64,000 bases of DNA from Deltaproteobacteria bacterium (lineage in GTDB: Bacteria > Desulfobacterota > GWC2-55-46 > UBA9637). This document shows, one piece after another, positions 44,895 to 54,264 of the stretch. Every line of letters starts with the position of its first letter. The first letter of the stretch is position 1. The notes below the pieces were generated by a model. It had not been told where the DNA came from. It did no database searches and worked only from the letters and a program-made list of their open reading frames with translations. The position numbers and the translations under genes were made by a program. Where the stretch lies: positions 1 through 64,000 of the forward strand of contig JAUYHF010000033.1 of assembly GCA_030690165.1 (NCBI GenBank), given 5' to 3'.

Positions 44895-45526
44895 CCATCT
44901 TTTTTAAAGGAGCCGACGTATTACTCAACGGTTCAGCTCAGAAGCAGATTCCGGATATTTTTAAAAGAGGCGGAGTAATTGTATATCCCACAGAAACCTT
45001 TTACGGCCTTGGGGTTGACCCTTTTAATGAGGCTGCGGTAAATAAACTTTTTAAATTAAAAGCCCGCGACCCTGACAAACCGATATCAATCCTGATTAAA
45101 GATGAAAAGATGCTTCTGGAGCTTGTTGAAGAAATCCCGTCATCCGCAGAAATATTGAGAAAAAAATTCTGGCCGGGGCCTTTGACAATTATATTCAAGG
45201 CAAAAAAATTAATTCCATCCGTTATTACTGGAAACACAGGCAAAATAGCCGTTAGAATATCCAGTAACCCTATAACTCAAAAACTTCTTGAAATAATAGA
45301 TTCTCCTATTACAACAACCAGCGCTAATCCATCGGGCAAAAAAAGTCCAGTAACAGCAGATGAGGTTGCAGGCTATTTTGGAGATAAAATAGACCTGATA
45401 ATTGATGGCGGCCTGTTATCCGGTAAACTCGGCTCAACGATTGTAGATGCGACAGAAGAAAAATTGAAAGTAATAAGAGAAGGTGAAATCCCTGTAAAGA
45501 CCGTATTAGCGTCGGTTCAACAATAA
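44891..45526 (+). CDS. tsaC: L-threonylcarbamoyladenylate synthase (TsaC/Sua5 family)
   Basis: Makes threonylcarbamoyl-AMP for the t6A37 modification of ANN-decoding tRNAs. It has GGVIVYPTETFYGLGVDPFNE, KARDPDKPISILI, FWPGPLTIIFKA, AVRISSNPITQKLL and TTSANPSGKKSP. 211 residues, a single YrdC domain without the Sua5 C-terminal domain. It overlaps purE (ATGA). The 168 nt after it hold no gene I can support. Confidence 0.94.
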   Translation: MTIFFKGADVLLNGSAQKQIPDIFKRGGVIVYPTETFYGLGVDPFNEAAVNKLFKLKARDPDKPISILIKDEKMLLELVEEIPSSAEILRKKFWPGPLTIIFKAKKLIPSVITGNTGKIAVRISSNPITQKLLEIIDSPITTTSANPSGKKSPVTADEVAGYFGDKIDLIIDGGLLSGKLGSTIVDATEEKLKVIREGEIPVKTVLASVQQ

Positions 45527-45694
45527 AGCGCACCGCTTGGGAAAGCAGAAAGGATATCCTGATCAGATGGCGCTTGCCTAAAGGGACTGATTTCAGTAAG
45601 ATTAGCGATGTGCAGATAACAGAGATATAATCATCGCTCTTAAACAATCGCCCCAGGAAATGGATAGGGGTTAAATTCACCACTGGAGGTATGA

Positions 45695-46942
45695 ATGACC
45701 AATAATAATTCCTTTCAAGAAGTTCTGGACAGACTTGAGAAGGTAAATAAACATCTCAATCTCCCCCCCGCAATCTACAACAGGCTGCGCTGCCCCCGAC
45801 GTTCTCTGATAGTCTCCCTCCCTGTTAGGATGGACAATGGAGAGGTCAGATATTTTGAAGGCTACAGGGTGCATTATAACACTGCCAGAGGCCCTGCCAA
45901 AGGCGGTATAAGATACCATCCTAATGTTACGCTAAATGAAATAATAACCCTTGCTGCGCTTATGACATGGAAATGCGCGGTTGTAGACGTACCGTTCGGG
46001 GGCGCTAAAGGCGGCGTTGCCTGCGACACCACAAAAATGAGCCGCGACGAGATAAAACATTTGACCCGCAGGTATACATACGAAATAGCGATGCTGATAG
46101 GTCCTGAGTCTGACATACCCGCGCCTGATATGTATACAAACGAACAGGTAATGGCATGGATAATGGATACCTACAGCACAATAAAAGGATACTCTGTGCC
46201 GGGTGTTGTTACAGGAAAACCTGTTTGTATCGGAGGCTCTCTGGGTAGAAAGACCGCCACCTCCCAGGGTCTTGTAACTGTGCTGCTGGAGGCTGTCAAA
46301 CATCTTGGGCTTCCGCAGACAGGTCTTACAATTTCTATAATAGGCTTTGGCAATGTGGGAGCAGCAGCAGCAGACATACTATATGAAAAGGGGATGCGCA
46401 TAGTGGGCCTAGCAGATTCCAAAGCCGCTATCTATAATCCCAAGGGACTGGATATAAACGCTGTGAAAAAACATAAGTCTGATAAAAAATATCTTGCGGG
46501 CTTCAAAGGCGCAGATGAGATTTCTGTGGATGAGTTGGTCGGCCTTAAGTGCGATGTGCTGATCCCTGCTGCACTGGAAGGCCAGATAAACTCAAAAAAT
46601 GCAAACAATGTTAAAGCCAAAATCATTGCAGAAGGCGCTAATGACCCGACAACCCGGGAGGCAGATACAGTACTGAATGAAAAGGGTGTGTTTATACTCC
46701 CCGATATCTTGGCCAATGCTGGAGGCGTTGTTGTCTCATACTTTGAATGGGTACAGGATATACAACGGTTTTTTTGGCAGGAAGACGAGATACAAAAAAA
46801 ATTAGATGGGATTATGATTAAAGCCTTTAAACATGTGCTGGCAATATCTCAGGATAAAAAAGTAGATATGCGAACGGCTGCAATGATTCTGGGGGTTGGC
46901 CGGGTAGCTGAAGCCAGCGCGGTAAGAGGTTTGTATCCCTGA
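45695..46942 (+). CDS. gdhA: Glutamate dehydrogenase (Glu/Leu/Phe/Val family)
   Basis: Reversible amination of 2-oxoglutarate, 415 residues. It has the substrate motif VDVPFGGAKGGVACD with catalytic Lys, DIPAPDMYTN, the NAD(P) fold ISIIGFGNVGAAAADIL, EGANDPTT and LPDILANAGGVVVSYFEW. GGAGGT lies 5 nt before ATG 45695; an ATG 4 nt earlier is out of frame. The window thus has both gdhA and a glutamate synthase, two routes to assimilate ammonia. Confidence 0.96.
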   Translation: MTNNNSFQEVLDRLEKVNKHLNLPPAIYNRLRCPRRSLIVSLPVRMDNGEVRYFEGYRVHYNTARGPAKGGIRYHPNVTLNEIITLAALMTWKCAVVDVPFGGAKGGVACDTTKMSRDEIKHLTRRYTYEIAMLIGPESDIPAPDMYTNEQVMAWIMDTYSTIKGYSVPGVVTGKPVCIGGSLGRKTATSQGLVTVLLEAVKHLGLPQTGLTISIIGFGNVGAAAADILYEKGMRIVGLADSKAAIYNPKGLDINAVKKHKSDKKYLAGFKGADEISVDELVGLKCDVLIPAALEGQINSKNANNVKAKIIAEGANDPTTREADTVLNEKGVFILPDILANAGGVVVSYFEWVQDIQRFFWQEDEIQKKLDGIMIKAFKHVLAISQDKKVDMRTAAMILGVGRVAEASAVRGLYP

Positions 46943-47082
46943 TTCACGTTGACAAAATACAGATGATAAAATACCTCTTGAAAAGTTAAAATAACTCTGC
47001 TAAATTTGTCATCTTCTTCTTCACTAAACTTGCCCCTGATTGCCCCCGACAGAATCTATCGGGGGGTACCAATGGCAGGTAG

Positions 47083-47114
47083 TTATCAACAGGTGTTGAT
47101 AATGTTGTGGGTAA
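47083..47114. promoter_or_regulatory. Three DnaA-box-like sites in front of dnaA
   Basis: TTATCAACA (47083-47091), its inverse TGTTGATAA (47094-47102) and TGTGGGTAA (47106-47114, complement TTACCCACA) each differ by one base from TTATCCACA. They lie 22-53 nt before dnaA, where DnaA would autoregulate. A TTGACA at 46949 may belong to the dnaA promoter, and CCCCCGA/TCGGGGG (about 47043-47065) forms a hairpin between. Confidence 0.6.
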
Positions 47115-47135
47115 TTTTCTTTGGGTGTTTTTACT

Positions 47136-48482
47136 ATGAGTACAATTGACATCTGGAAAAAATGTCTTGAGGCTGTTAAGGGCCAAATACCCGGTCAGCA
47201 TTTTAATACATGGTTTAAGCCTATAAGTGTAGCAGGTATCAATGAAACCTCTTTAGAATTGGAGGTTCCCAACCGCTTTTTTCTGGAATGGCTGAAGGAC
47301 CATTATCTCCCTCTTATACAAGAGGCCATTACAAAAACAAGTCAGAGGGAATATTCTATCGTATGGCGTATAGGAAAAGTATCGACGCAACGTACCTCCA
47401 TACCTGTTTCAACCGCCCTTTCACAAACATCTGCTGTCGCTGAAAGAGTTCTGACAAACACAGGTTTTAACCCGTATTATACCTTTGAAAATTTTGTTGT
47501 GGGAAAAGATAATCAACTTGCCCACGCAGCGTGTACTGCTGTGGCTAATCAATTTTCCAATAAATATAATCCTCTTTTTGTATACGGCGGGGTTGGGTTG
47601 GGGAAAACTCATCTCCTCCAGGCTATTGGACATAATGTCCTTCAAAGAACTAACTCCACCAAGATATGCTACTATACATCTGAAGGATTTATGAATGAGT
47701 TTGTAAGCGCGATGCAGCGCGGTAAGATGGATGATTTTAGAAATAGGTTCAGGCGGTCAGATCTCCTCCTTATAGATGATGTCCAGTTTTGGGCAGGAGG
47801 CAAGGGGAGAACCCAGGAGGAATTCTTTCATACCTTTAACGCCCTCTATGAGGCACATAAGCAAATTGTAATTACCAGCGATAAATACCCGAAAGATCTT
47901 GATGGCCTGGAGGAAAGGCTCAGGAGCCGTTTTGAGATGGGTTTAATTGTTGATATCCAGCCCCCTGATATGGAAACAAAAATGGCCATTCTGCAAAAAA
48001 AAGCAGTGTTGGAATCCGTCGTCCTTCCTGATGATGTCACCCGTTTTTTGGCATCTCTTGGCAGCTCCAATATCAGGGAGTTAGAGGGTTATCTTGCCAG
48101 GACAATCGCGGTATCTTCATTATCAAGCAAAGAGATTACTCTGTCTATGGTTAAGGATACTCTCAAAGATATAATGAAGGACAATAAAATAAAGGTTATA
48201 ACTATTGACATGGTTCAAAAGGCTGTGGCTTCATTTTTTAATATAAGTGTGGCTGACCTAAAATCCAAAAGAAGACTGAGAAATTTTGTTGTGCCGAGAC
48301 AAATAGCAATGTATTTTGCAAGGGAGTGTTGTAAATCTTCATTCCCTGAGATAGGAACCGCCTTTGGTAATAAAGATCATTCCACAGTTATCCATGCCGT
48401 CAATAGGATAAAAAAGCTAATAGAAAAAGACCCTGAGCAGAGAAGGGTTGTCCGTTCTATAAAAGATATTATAAATAAATGA
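47136..48482 (+). CDS. dnaA: Chromosomal replication initiator DnaA
   Basis: Replication initiator, 448 residues. Domain I (IWKKCLEAVKGQIPGQHFNTWFKPI), a short linker, then AAA+ domain III (NPYYTFENFVVGKDNQLAHAA in parts, Walker A GGVGLGKTHLLQAIG near residue 150, LLIDDVQFWAGG) and domain IV with the DnaA-box HTH (VPRQIAMYFARECC, FGNKDHSTVIHAV). ATG 47136 matches the family start, although no clear ribosome-binding site is present; an in-frame TTG is 15 nt upstream. Confidence 0.97.
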   Translation: MSTIDIWKKCLEAVKGQIPGQHFNTWFKPISVAGINETSLELEVPNRFFLEWLKDHYLPLIQEAITKTSQREYSIVWRIGKVSTQRTSIPVSTALSQTSAVAERVLTNTGFNPYYTFENFVVGKDNQLAHAACTAVANQFSNKYNPLFVYGGVGLGKTHLLQAIGHNVLQRTNSTKICYYTSEGFMNEFVSAMQRGKMDDFRNRFRRSDLLLIDDVQFWAGGKGRTQEEFFHTFNALYEAHKQIVITSDKYPKDLDGLEERLRSRFEMGLIVDIQPPDMETKMAILQKKAVLESVVLPDDVTRFLASLGSSNIRELEGYLARTIAVSSLSSKEITLSMVKDTLKDIMKDNKIKVITIDMVQKAVASFFNISVADLKSKRRLRNFVVPRQIAMYFARECCKSSFPEIGTAFGNKDHSTVIHAVNRIKKLIEKDPEQRRVVRSIKDIINK

Positions 48483-48716
48483 TAATAAATTGTGGAAATG
48501 GTGGTGTTTTATTGTGGATTTAAGTTTGTTTTTTTATAATAATGTTTTATTGGTTGTGTTTTTGTTGATAAGTTTTATTGTTTTCCATATATTAATAGTG
48601 GTGGATTGTTAATAAATTTTATATACTTATGTTTTTTTCCACAAAAATGGCTGCTCTATAACTACTACTAATTTAAATATATTTAATAAAGATATAAAAA
48701 CAAAAGGAGACTTATT
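48483..48716. other. oriC: Candidate replication origin (oriC) between dnaA and dnaN
   Basis: A 234-nt extremely AT-rich gap without genes. DnaA-box-like 9-mers: TGTGGAAAT (48491), TGTGGATTT (48513), TGTTGATAA (48563) and TTTTCCACA (48635). The T-rich strand between 48521 and 48640 is strongly T-biased and would melt easily. The dnaA-dnaN setting supports an origin; GC-skew switch would confirm. Confidence 0.7.
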
Positions 48717-49817
48717 ATGAAATTTCAAATTGAAAAACCTATATTTTTAAAAGCGCTTCAGCGGGTTCAGGGAATCGTTGAAAAAAGGAATACTATGCCA
48801 ATATTAGCCAATATACTAATAAAGGCACAGCATGGAAAGATTGAAATAATGGCAACCGATCTTGAAGTGTCAATTAAAGATTTATGCGATGTAGTGGTAA
48901 TAAAAGAGGGGAATGCGACAATAAACGCAAGAAAACTTTTTGAAATAATAAAAGAGGCCCCGGAAGACAAAATAGATATAGCAGATGAAGACGGCGGAAA
49001 AATAACCATAAAAAGTGGAAAGGCTAAATTTAATATAGTTGGTCTGCCTGTAGAAGAATTTCCATCTTTTCCTGTTTATGACGAAGGAGGGTTTTTTAGA
49101 GCGGCGCCGGAAACATTAAAGGAAATGATAGAAAAGACGGTCTTTGCCTCTTCCACAGATGAGACACGATATAATATAAACGGTGTGTTTGTGGAAAAAG
49201 ATGGGACAAAGATAAGAATGGTGGCAACAGACGGCCACCGCCTGGCTGTAATAGAAAAAAACAGTGAGTGGCCGGAGCTTAATAAAGGGGTTATACTGCC
49301 GCGAAAGGGAATTTTAGAGTTAAAGAAATTCCTTGATGACGCAGTGGAGGGGGCTTTCTCCTTGGCCTTTACAGTTAATAGTATGATTGTGAAAAAAGAC
49401 TCTACTGTTTTAGTTATACGACTTATAGATGGAGAATTCCCTGATTATAAACAGGTTATACCAAAGGGTAACGACAGTAAGGTAAAATTGGGGAGAGTGG
49501 ATTTTTTAAGTTCTTTAAGAAGGGTTTCCCTGCTCTCTATGGAAAAGGGAAGAGGTGTTAAATTCGGTTTGTCAAAAGGAAAGTTGGAGCTTTCTTCTAA
49601 TAATCCTGATGTCGGGGAGGCAAGGGAAGAGATAGGTGTGGACTATAAGAACGATGGGTTGGAGATTGGTTTTAATGCCACATATATGATGGAGGCTTTA
49701 GGGGTTATTGGAGGGGATGAAATTGTCCTTGAGCTTAAAGACCGTGAAAGTCCGGCCATGTTGAAATCAGCCATCCCAAATGGTTATGTGTATGTTATCA
49801 TGCCCATGAGAATTTAA
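48717..49817 (+). CDS. dnaN: DNA polymerase III beta subunit (sliding clamp)
   Basis: Ring-shaped processivity clamp, 366 residues in three repeated domains, starting [28 protein letters not shown] in segments, with [18 protein letters not shown] and the C-terminal [21 protein letters not shown] lies 7 nt before the ATG. It follows dnaA across the putative origin. Confidence 0.97.
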   Translation: MKFQIEKPIFLKALQRVQGIVEKRNTMPILANILIKAQHGKIEIMATDLEVSIKDLCDVVVIKEGNATINARKLFEIIKEAPEDKIDIADEDGGKITIKSGKAKFNIVGLPVEEFPSFPVYDEGGFFRAAPETLKEMIEKTVFASSTDETRYNINGVFVEKDGTKIRMVATDGHRLAVIEKNSEWPELNKGVILPRKGILELKKFLDDAVEGAFSLAFTVNSMIVKKDSTVLVIRLIDGEFPDYKQVIPKGNDSKVKLGRVDFLSSLRRVSLLSMEKGRGVKFGLSKGKLELSSNNPDVGEAREEIGVDYKNDGLEIGFNATYMMEALGVIGGDEIVLELKDRESPAMLKSAIPNGYVYVIMPMRI

Positions 49818-49851
49818 GCAATACGTTATACCTAAAAAACAGGGAGGATAT

Positions 49852-50268
49852 ATGGCAAGTCTTAACAAGGCAATGTTAATAGGAAATCTTGGCAAAGACC
49901 CTGAAATAAAATACACCCCGGAAGGTCTGGCAATAGCAAAGTTCAGTATAGCCACAAAAGAACAGTGGAAAGATAAAGACGGCAAAAAACAGGATAAGAC
50001 CGAATGGCATAATATTGTTACTTTTGGTAAATTGGCGGAGATATGCGGCGAATACCTTGTAAAGGGCAAACAAGTCTATATCGAGGGCAGGATACAGACA
50101 AGAAGTTGGGACGATAAGGACGGCAATAAAAAATATATGACAGAGATTGTCGCCAACACCATGCAGATGCTCGGCAAAGCAGATGCCTCATTAAAGGGCG
50201 CAACGGTTACCGATGAAAATGCTGTTGTTTCAGAACCACCTCATATGGATGAGGATGTTCCTTTTTAA
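49852..50268 (+). CDS. ssb: Single-stranded DNA-binding protein
   Basis: OB-fold tetrameric protein coating single-stranded DNA, 138 residues. It has [41 protein letters not shown], the [18 protein letters not shown] strand and the acidic tip MDEDVPF that binds partner proteins. GGGAGG precedes ATG 49852. It lies in a run dnaN-ssb-hisF. Confidence 0.96.
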   Translation: MASLNKAMLIGNLGKDPEIKYTPEGLAIAKFSIATKEQWKDKDGKKQDKTEWHNIVTFGKLAEICGEYLVKGKQVYIEGRIQTRSWDDKDGNKKYMTEIVANTMQMLGKADASLKGATVTDENAVVSEPPHMDEDVPF

Positions 50269-50295
50269 GTTGATGAGTTTAGGAGATGGGAAATT

Positions 50296-51066
50296 ATGCT
50301 CGCCAAACGTATAATACCCTGTCTTGATGTAAAAGACGGCCGAGTCGTAAAGGGTATAAGTTTTGTTCAGCTTAAGGATGCAGGAGACCCTGTAGAATGT
50401 GCCAAGGCATATGAAGAACAAGGGGCGGACGAGATGGTCTTTCTGGACATAACCGCATCCTATGAAAAAAGAAACATTATTATTGACATTGTTGAAAGGA
50501 CAGCCACAGAGGTTTCTATGCCGCTCACAGTTGGCGGCGGCATAAGGACACTGGAGGATATAAAAACCTTACTTCGGGCAGGCGCGGATAAGGTGTCAAT
50601 CAATACCACAGCCGTAGAAGACCCGGAGTTTGTAAAAAAGGCGTCTGAAAGGTTTGGAAGCCAATGTATTGTTGTTGCCATTGACGCAAAGAGGAGAGAG
50701 GCGCTTGTGCCAGCATGGGACGTCTATACCAACGGCGGAAGAAAAGACAGCGGGCTTGACGCGGTTTCCTGGGCAAAGAGGGTGGAAGTGCTTGGCGCAG
50801 GCGAGATACTCTTGACCAGCATGGACAGGGATGGCACAAAGGAGGGATACGACATAGCTCTCACATCAAGCATATCAGAGAAAGTTGGCATACCTGTTAT
50901 TGCATCAGGCGGCGCAGGCAGCCTTGAGCATCTTTACACCGCATTTAAAGAGGGAAAGGCAGATGCTGTGCTTGCAGCCTCTATATTCCACTTCGGCGAG
51001 TTCACCATCCCGCAGACAAAAAGATTTCTTAAAGAAAAGGGGATAAATATAAGAGAAGAATATTAA
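50296..51066 (+). CDS. hisF: Imidazole glycerol phosphate synthase, cyclase subunit
   Basis: (beta/alpha)8 synthase making IGP and AICAR from PRFAR with ammonia from HisH. It has [18 protein letters not shown] with catalytic Asp11, [10 protein letters not shown], the second catalytic Asp in [15 protein letters not shown] and [11 protein letters not shown]. 256 residues. AGGAGATGGG precedes the ATG. It is 40 kb from hisBHA. It converges on korC with only 15 nt between stops. Its side product AICAR (ZMP) is the precursor of the ligand sensed by the ZTP riboswitch of the neighbouring operon. Confidence 0.96.
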   Translation: MLAKRIIPCLDVKDGRVVKGISFVQLKDAGDPVECAKAYEEQGADEMVFLDITASYEKRNIIIDIVERTATEVSMPLTVGGGIRTLEDIKTLLRAGADKVSINTTAVEDPEFVKKASERFGSQCIVVAIDAKRREALVPAWDVYTNGGRKDSGLDAVSWAKRVEVLGAGEILLTSMDRDGTKEGYDIALTSSISEKVGIPVIASGGAGSLEHLYTAFKEGKADAVLAASIFHFGEFTIPQTKRFLKEKGINIREEY

Positions 51067-51081
51067 AGAAATCTTTTCCTG

Positions 51082-51630
51082 TTATACCTTAAATCCTTTT
51101 GCTTTATCAAAACCAATCTGAAGGGCTTTTTTATTCAAATCAAGAAATGCGGCAGGAACCCGTGCGAGTACCGCCCTTTCAAGCGCCTCGTGGGAGATAA
51201 TCTTTGTAATCTCGGTTATCATACCCAAAGCAATTATATTGGCAACTATGGTTTTGCCAAGTTCATTCCTTGCAATAGTCGTTATAGGAAAAGAGTAGGC
51301 CTTGAAATTTCCGGAGGGAATATTCTTTACCTCGTCTGAATCCACAAGCAGTATGCCGCCGTCCTTTATGTCCTTATAGTATTTTGTGCATGCCTCCTGT
51401 GTCATGGCAAGCATGGCATCAATGCTGGTTGCCTTTGGGTAATCTATCTCCTCATCGCTTATTATAACCTCACTCTTGGATGCGCCGCCCCTTGACTCAG
51501 GGCCGTATGACTGGCTCTGCGAAGCGTTCTTGCCGCCGTATATTGATGCGGCCTCTGCCATTATAATACCAGCCAGAATTATACCCTGGCCGCCTAAACC
51601 GCTGAATCTCATTTCATATCTCTGTCCCAT
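51082..51630 (-). CDS. korC: 2-oxoacid:ferredoxin oxidoreductase, gamma subunit (KorC)
   Basis: Gamma subunit of the 2-oxoglutarate synthase, 182 residues, with EMRFSGLGGQGIILAGIIMAE in pieces, SYGPESRGGASKSEVIIS and the adenine-binding-like fold of the family. ATG 51630 has ATGGAGG 7 nt upstream, supplied by the end of the heptad repeat; an in-frame extension to 51714 reads through that repeat and is unlikely to be used. It is last in the sucCD-kor operon. Confidence 0.92.
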   Translation of the reverse strand: MGQRYEMRFSGLGGQGIILAGIIMAEAASIYGGKNASQSQSYGPESRGGASKSEVIISDEEIDYPKATSIDAMLAMTQEACTKYYKDIKDGGILLVDSDEVKNIPSGNFKAYSFPITTIARNELGKTIVANIIALGMITEITKIISHEALERAVLARVPAAFLDLNKKALQIGFDKAKGFKV

Positions 51631-51640
51631 TATAACCTCC

Positions 51641-51735
51641 ATGTCGCTTTGCTCCAATGCAAAATGCAAAGTGTAAATTTCAAATTTAAAAAACCTTAAT
51701 TTTACAATTTGCAATCTTCAATTTACAATTAGACA
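51641..51735. repeat. Heptad hairpin repeat between korB and korC
   Basis: Units CAATTTG, CAATCTT, CAATTTA on one arm and TGCAAAA, TGCAAAG on the other form an imperfect hairpin with 7-nt period. On the minus strand it ends TTGGAGCAAAGCGACATGGA, which carries the ribosome-binding site of korC. The same end appears at 4584-4606 and 52625. Confidence 0.8.
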
Positions 51736-51750
51736 TTCATAGAATATCGC

Positions 51751-52614
51751 TTACTTCCCCTGCGCCTTTGCCATTAACTTCTCATATTCCTCGCAATATT
51801 CCGGTCTCTCTGTTTTATGCAAAACCCCTCTCAAAAGTTTTCCCTGTAGCTGCTCCGGGGTCATTTTAGCTGCTTGAGCCACAGAAACAGTCCCTTCTTT
51901 CTCAACCTTCTCCATCATCTCAGATGCGCTCTTCATTTTGTTAAATCTTCCGTAATAGGTTGGGCAGGAATCAAGGATATCCACCACTGCCGTGCCTTTG
52001 TGCATGATAGCGTCATAGATTGTCTTTTCAAGCTCCTGGCAGTGATACGCAGTCCCCCTTGCCACAAATGTTGCGCCTGCAGCCTTTGCAAGATTACATG
52101 TGTCAAATGTCGGCTCAATGCTTCCGTATTTTGCTGTCGTTGCTATCATGCCCTGAGGGGTTGTTGGCGAAGACTGTCCGCTGGTCATACCATAGATATA
52201 ATTATTGTAAACCAGAATAACCATATCCATATTCCTTCTGCATGCATGGATGAAATGATTCCCTCCGATAGCCAATGCATCTCCATCTCCGGTTGTTATA
52301 ATCACTTTAAGTTTTGGCTTTACCAATTTAAGCCCTGTTGCATAAGCAATGGCCCTTCCGTGAAGGGTATGGAGTGTGTTGAAATCCAAATAGCCCGGCG
52401 TCCTGCTGGAGCAGCCTATGCCGGAGACCATGGCAATGTCGTCCTGCGGAATGCCTGTTGCATGGATAGCCCTTAAAAGGCTCTTCATCACTATTCCGTG
52501 CCCACATCCAGGACACCATAAATGCGGAAGCTTGCCTTTTCTCATATAAGAACTATAATCAAAGGGTTTTTTCTCTTTATAAGGAACTGTTGCTATTGCA
52601 GCCTGTGTAGACAT
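51751..52614 (-). CDS. korB: 2-oxoacid:ferredoxin oxidoreductase, beta subunit (KorB)
   Basis: TPP-binding subunit that, with KorA, interconverts 2-oxoglutarate and succinyl-CoA plus CO2 using ferredoxin. It has WCPGCGHGIVMKSLLRAI, GIGCSSRTPGYLDFNTLHTLHGRAI in pieces and the TPP motif TGDGDALAIGGNHFIHACRRN. 287 residues. ATG 52614 has GGAGG 6 nt upstream, again at the end of a heptad repeat; an in-frame extension to 52653 lies within that repeat. Confidence 0.93.
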   Translation of the reverse strand: MSTQAAIATVPYKEKKPFDYSSYMRKGKLPHLWCPGCGHGIVMKSLLRAIHATGIPQDDIAMVSGIGCSSRTPGYLDFNTLHTLHGRAIAYATGLKLVKPKLKVIITTGDGDALAIGGNHFIHACRRNMDMVILVYNNYIYGMTSGQSSPTTPQGMIATTAKYGSIEPTFDTCNLAKAAGATFVARGTAYHCQELEKTIYDAIMHKGTAVVDILDSCPTYYGRFNKMKSASEMMEKVEKEGTVSVAQAAKMTPEQLQGKLLRGVLHKTERPEYCEEYEKLMAKAQGK

Positions 52615-52624
52615 TGTATCCTCC

Positions 52625-52745
52625 ATGTCGCTTTGCTCCAATGCAAAATGCAAAATGCAAAGTGCAAAGTGTAAATTTCAAAATTTAAAAAACCTTAATT
52701 TTGCAATTTGCAATCTTCAATTTACAATTAGACATTCATAGAATG
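52625..52745. repeat. Heptad hairpin repeat between korA and korB
   Basis: Nearly the same sequence as 51641-51735, one or two TGCAAAA/TGCAAAG units longer (CAATGCAAAATGCAAAATGC). The long stretch AATTTGCAATCTTCAATTTA is shared with the korB-korC copy. The left end carries the korB ribosome-binding site. Similar copies in neighbouring junctions suggest local duplication or gene conversion. Confidence 0.8.
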
Positions 52746-52749
52746 TCGT

Positions 52750-53952
52750 TTACCCGTCTATCATATCCCTTGCAACCATCACATCAGCGGGAATCACTGT
52801 CGCATCAACCGGCTTGCCAAGAATGGCGTTCATTATCTGCTTCGGGTGAATCGGGTCTGTATCAACCCTGAATATGCCTCTTACCTCGCATCTGCCCCTG
52901 GATGCGCGCTGCACCTCATGTACAATCTGGCCAAGGTTCATCTCCGGCACTATAATGGTCTTCACCTGTTTTGCCATCTCCTCTACTGCATCATCAGGGA
53001 ACGGCCAGAGGGTTAATGGCCTTAAAAGCCCTGCCTTAATGCCTTTGCTCCTGAGCTCCTTAACGGCAAACTTTGCGCTCTTTGCGCACACACCGTATGC
53101 AAAGACCCCAATCTCCGCGTCGTCAAGATAAAACTCCTCATTCTTCCAGATAGTCTCTCTGTTATCGTATACCTTTTTTACAAGTCTTTCGTTGGATTCC
53201 TGGATAAGCTTTGTATTGCCGCTGGGAAAGCCGTCCGGCGCATGATAAAGCGCTGTAATATGGAACCTGTAACCTTCGCCGTAAGCAGCCAGCGGCGCAA
53301 CCTTGCCGTTTTTTACTTCATAAGATTTGTATTCTGAAGGAGGACAGGTTGGCTTTGCCCTTTCAATCACCTCTATCTCTCCAGGCTCAGGAAGGGTAAC
53401 AGCCTCTCTCATGTGACCTATGACCTCGTCATATAATATCAGCACAGGCGTCCTGTAGATCTCAGACAGGTTAAATGCCCTTATGGTTTCATGCAGCGCT
53501 TCCTGCACGGAAGAAGGGCTAAGGGTAATGGCAGGATGGTCGCCGTGGGTTCCCCATTTTGCCTGCATTACATCAGACTGGCTTGGACCTGTTGGATAAC
53601 CTGTGGACGGACCGCTCCTCATAACATCTACGATGACGCACGGTACCTCAGCCATGCACGCATAGCCGATGCCTTCCTGCATAAGAGAAAAACCGGGGCC
53701 CGATGTCGCTGTCATTGACTTTAGGCCGCCAAGCGCAGCCCCGACAATTGCGGATACGCTTGCAATCTCATCTTCCATCTGAATAAATACGCCGCCCATC
53801 TTTGGGAGCTTTGCAGCCATAACCTCCATAATCTCAGTGGACGGTGTAATTGGGTAACCTGCATAAAATCTGCATCCTGCATAAAGTGCACCCTCTACGC
53901 ATGCCTCATTACCCTGTATAAATTTCCTCTGTTTGCCTTTTTTTATGGTCAT
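52750..53952 (-). CDS. korA: 2-oxoacid:ferredoxin oxidoreductase, alpha subunit (KorA)
   Basis: Pyrimidine-binding subunit, 400 residues. It has FIQGNEACVEGALYAGCRFY, AGYPITPSTEIMEVMA, QMEDEIASVSAIVGAALGG, TSGPGFSLMQEGIGYA, and the C-terminal VPEMNLGQIVHEVQRASRG. The neighbouring sucCD genes favour 2-oxoglutarate as substrate over pyruvate. GGAGAG lies 5 nt before ATG 53952. In autotrophs the enzyme works in the reductive TCA direction, otherwise oxidatively; direction cannot be read here. Confidence 0.93.
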   Translation of the reverse strand: MTIKKGKQRKFIQGNEACVEGALYAGCRFYAGYPITPSTEIMEVMAAKLPKMGGVFIQMEDEIASVSAIVGAALGGLKSMTATSGPGFSLMQEGIGYACMAEVPCVIVDVMRSGPSTGYPTGPSQSDVMQAKWGTHGDHPAITLSPSSVQEALHETIRAFNLSEIYRTPVLILYDEVIGHMREAVTLPEPGEIEVIERAKPTCPPSEYKSYEVKNGKVAPLAAYGEGYRFHITALYHAPDGFPSGNTKLIQESNERLVKKVYDNRETIWKNEEFYLDDAEIGVFAYGVCAKSAKFAVKELRSKGIKAGLLRPLTLWPFPDDAVEEMAKQVKTIIVPEMNLGQIVHEVQRASRGRCEVRGIFRVDTDPIHPKQIMNAILGKPVDATVIPADVMVARDMIDG

Positions 53953-53969
53953 AAACTCTCCTCTATCGC

Positions 53970-54055
53970 GCTTGTATAATTTAACATAAAGTGTAAAGAG
54001 AAAAACTTAAAGCTCAAAATCTTAACTTTGCATTTTGCGAGCTTTACGCTGGAAA
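53970..54055. repeat. Heptad repeat between korD and korA
   Basis: On the minus strand units AGCGTAA, AGCTCGC, AAAATGC, AAAGTTA, then GAGCTTT, AAGTTTT, TCTCTTT, ACACTTT form the two arms. It begins inside the last codons and stop of korD (GCG TAA), so the repeat has replaced or created the korD 3' end. Confidence 0.6.
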
Positions 54056-54250
54056 GACCCGGATTGCAAAGTCAGGGCATCTTAAGTCGCATAGCTGGCA
54101 ACCTGTGCATGCCTCCAGATTTTTAACTCCCACAACCGTGCCTTTCATCTCTAACACATTGGTCGGACAAAAATCAACACAGATATCGCATCCCTTGCAG
54201 AACTTTTCATTAATCTCTATACGCCATATTTTTTTTGCCGCCTCAGCCAT
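54044..54250 (-). CDS. korD: 2-oxoacid:ferredoxin oxidoreductase, delta (ferredoxin) subunit (KorD)
   Basis: A 68-residue 2[4Fe-4S] ferredoxin-like subunit: CKGCDICVDFCP (residues 18-29) and CTGCQLCDLRCP (48-59). It passes electrons from the TPP subunit to free ferredoxin. It lies between sucD (14 nt) and korA. Its end falls in a heptad repeat. Confidence 0.93.
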   Translation of the reverse strand: MAEAAKKIWRIEINEKFCKGCDICVDFCPTNVLEMKGTVVGVKNLEACTGCQLCDLRCPDFAIRVFPA

Positions 54251-54264
54251 TTATTGCCTCCTTC

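Noticed and set aside
45527-45694. Possible short coding remnant (KRTAWESRKDILIRWRLPK...) between tsaC and gdhA
   Set aside because: The frame is open for about 35 codons and looks protein-like but has no start codon or recognisable family; chance cannot be excluded.
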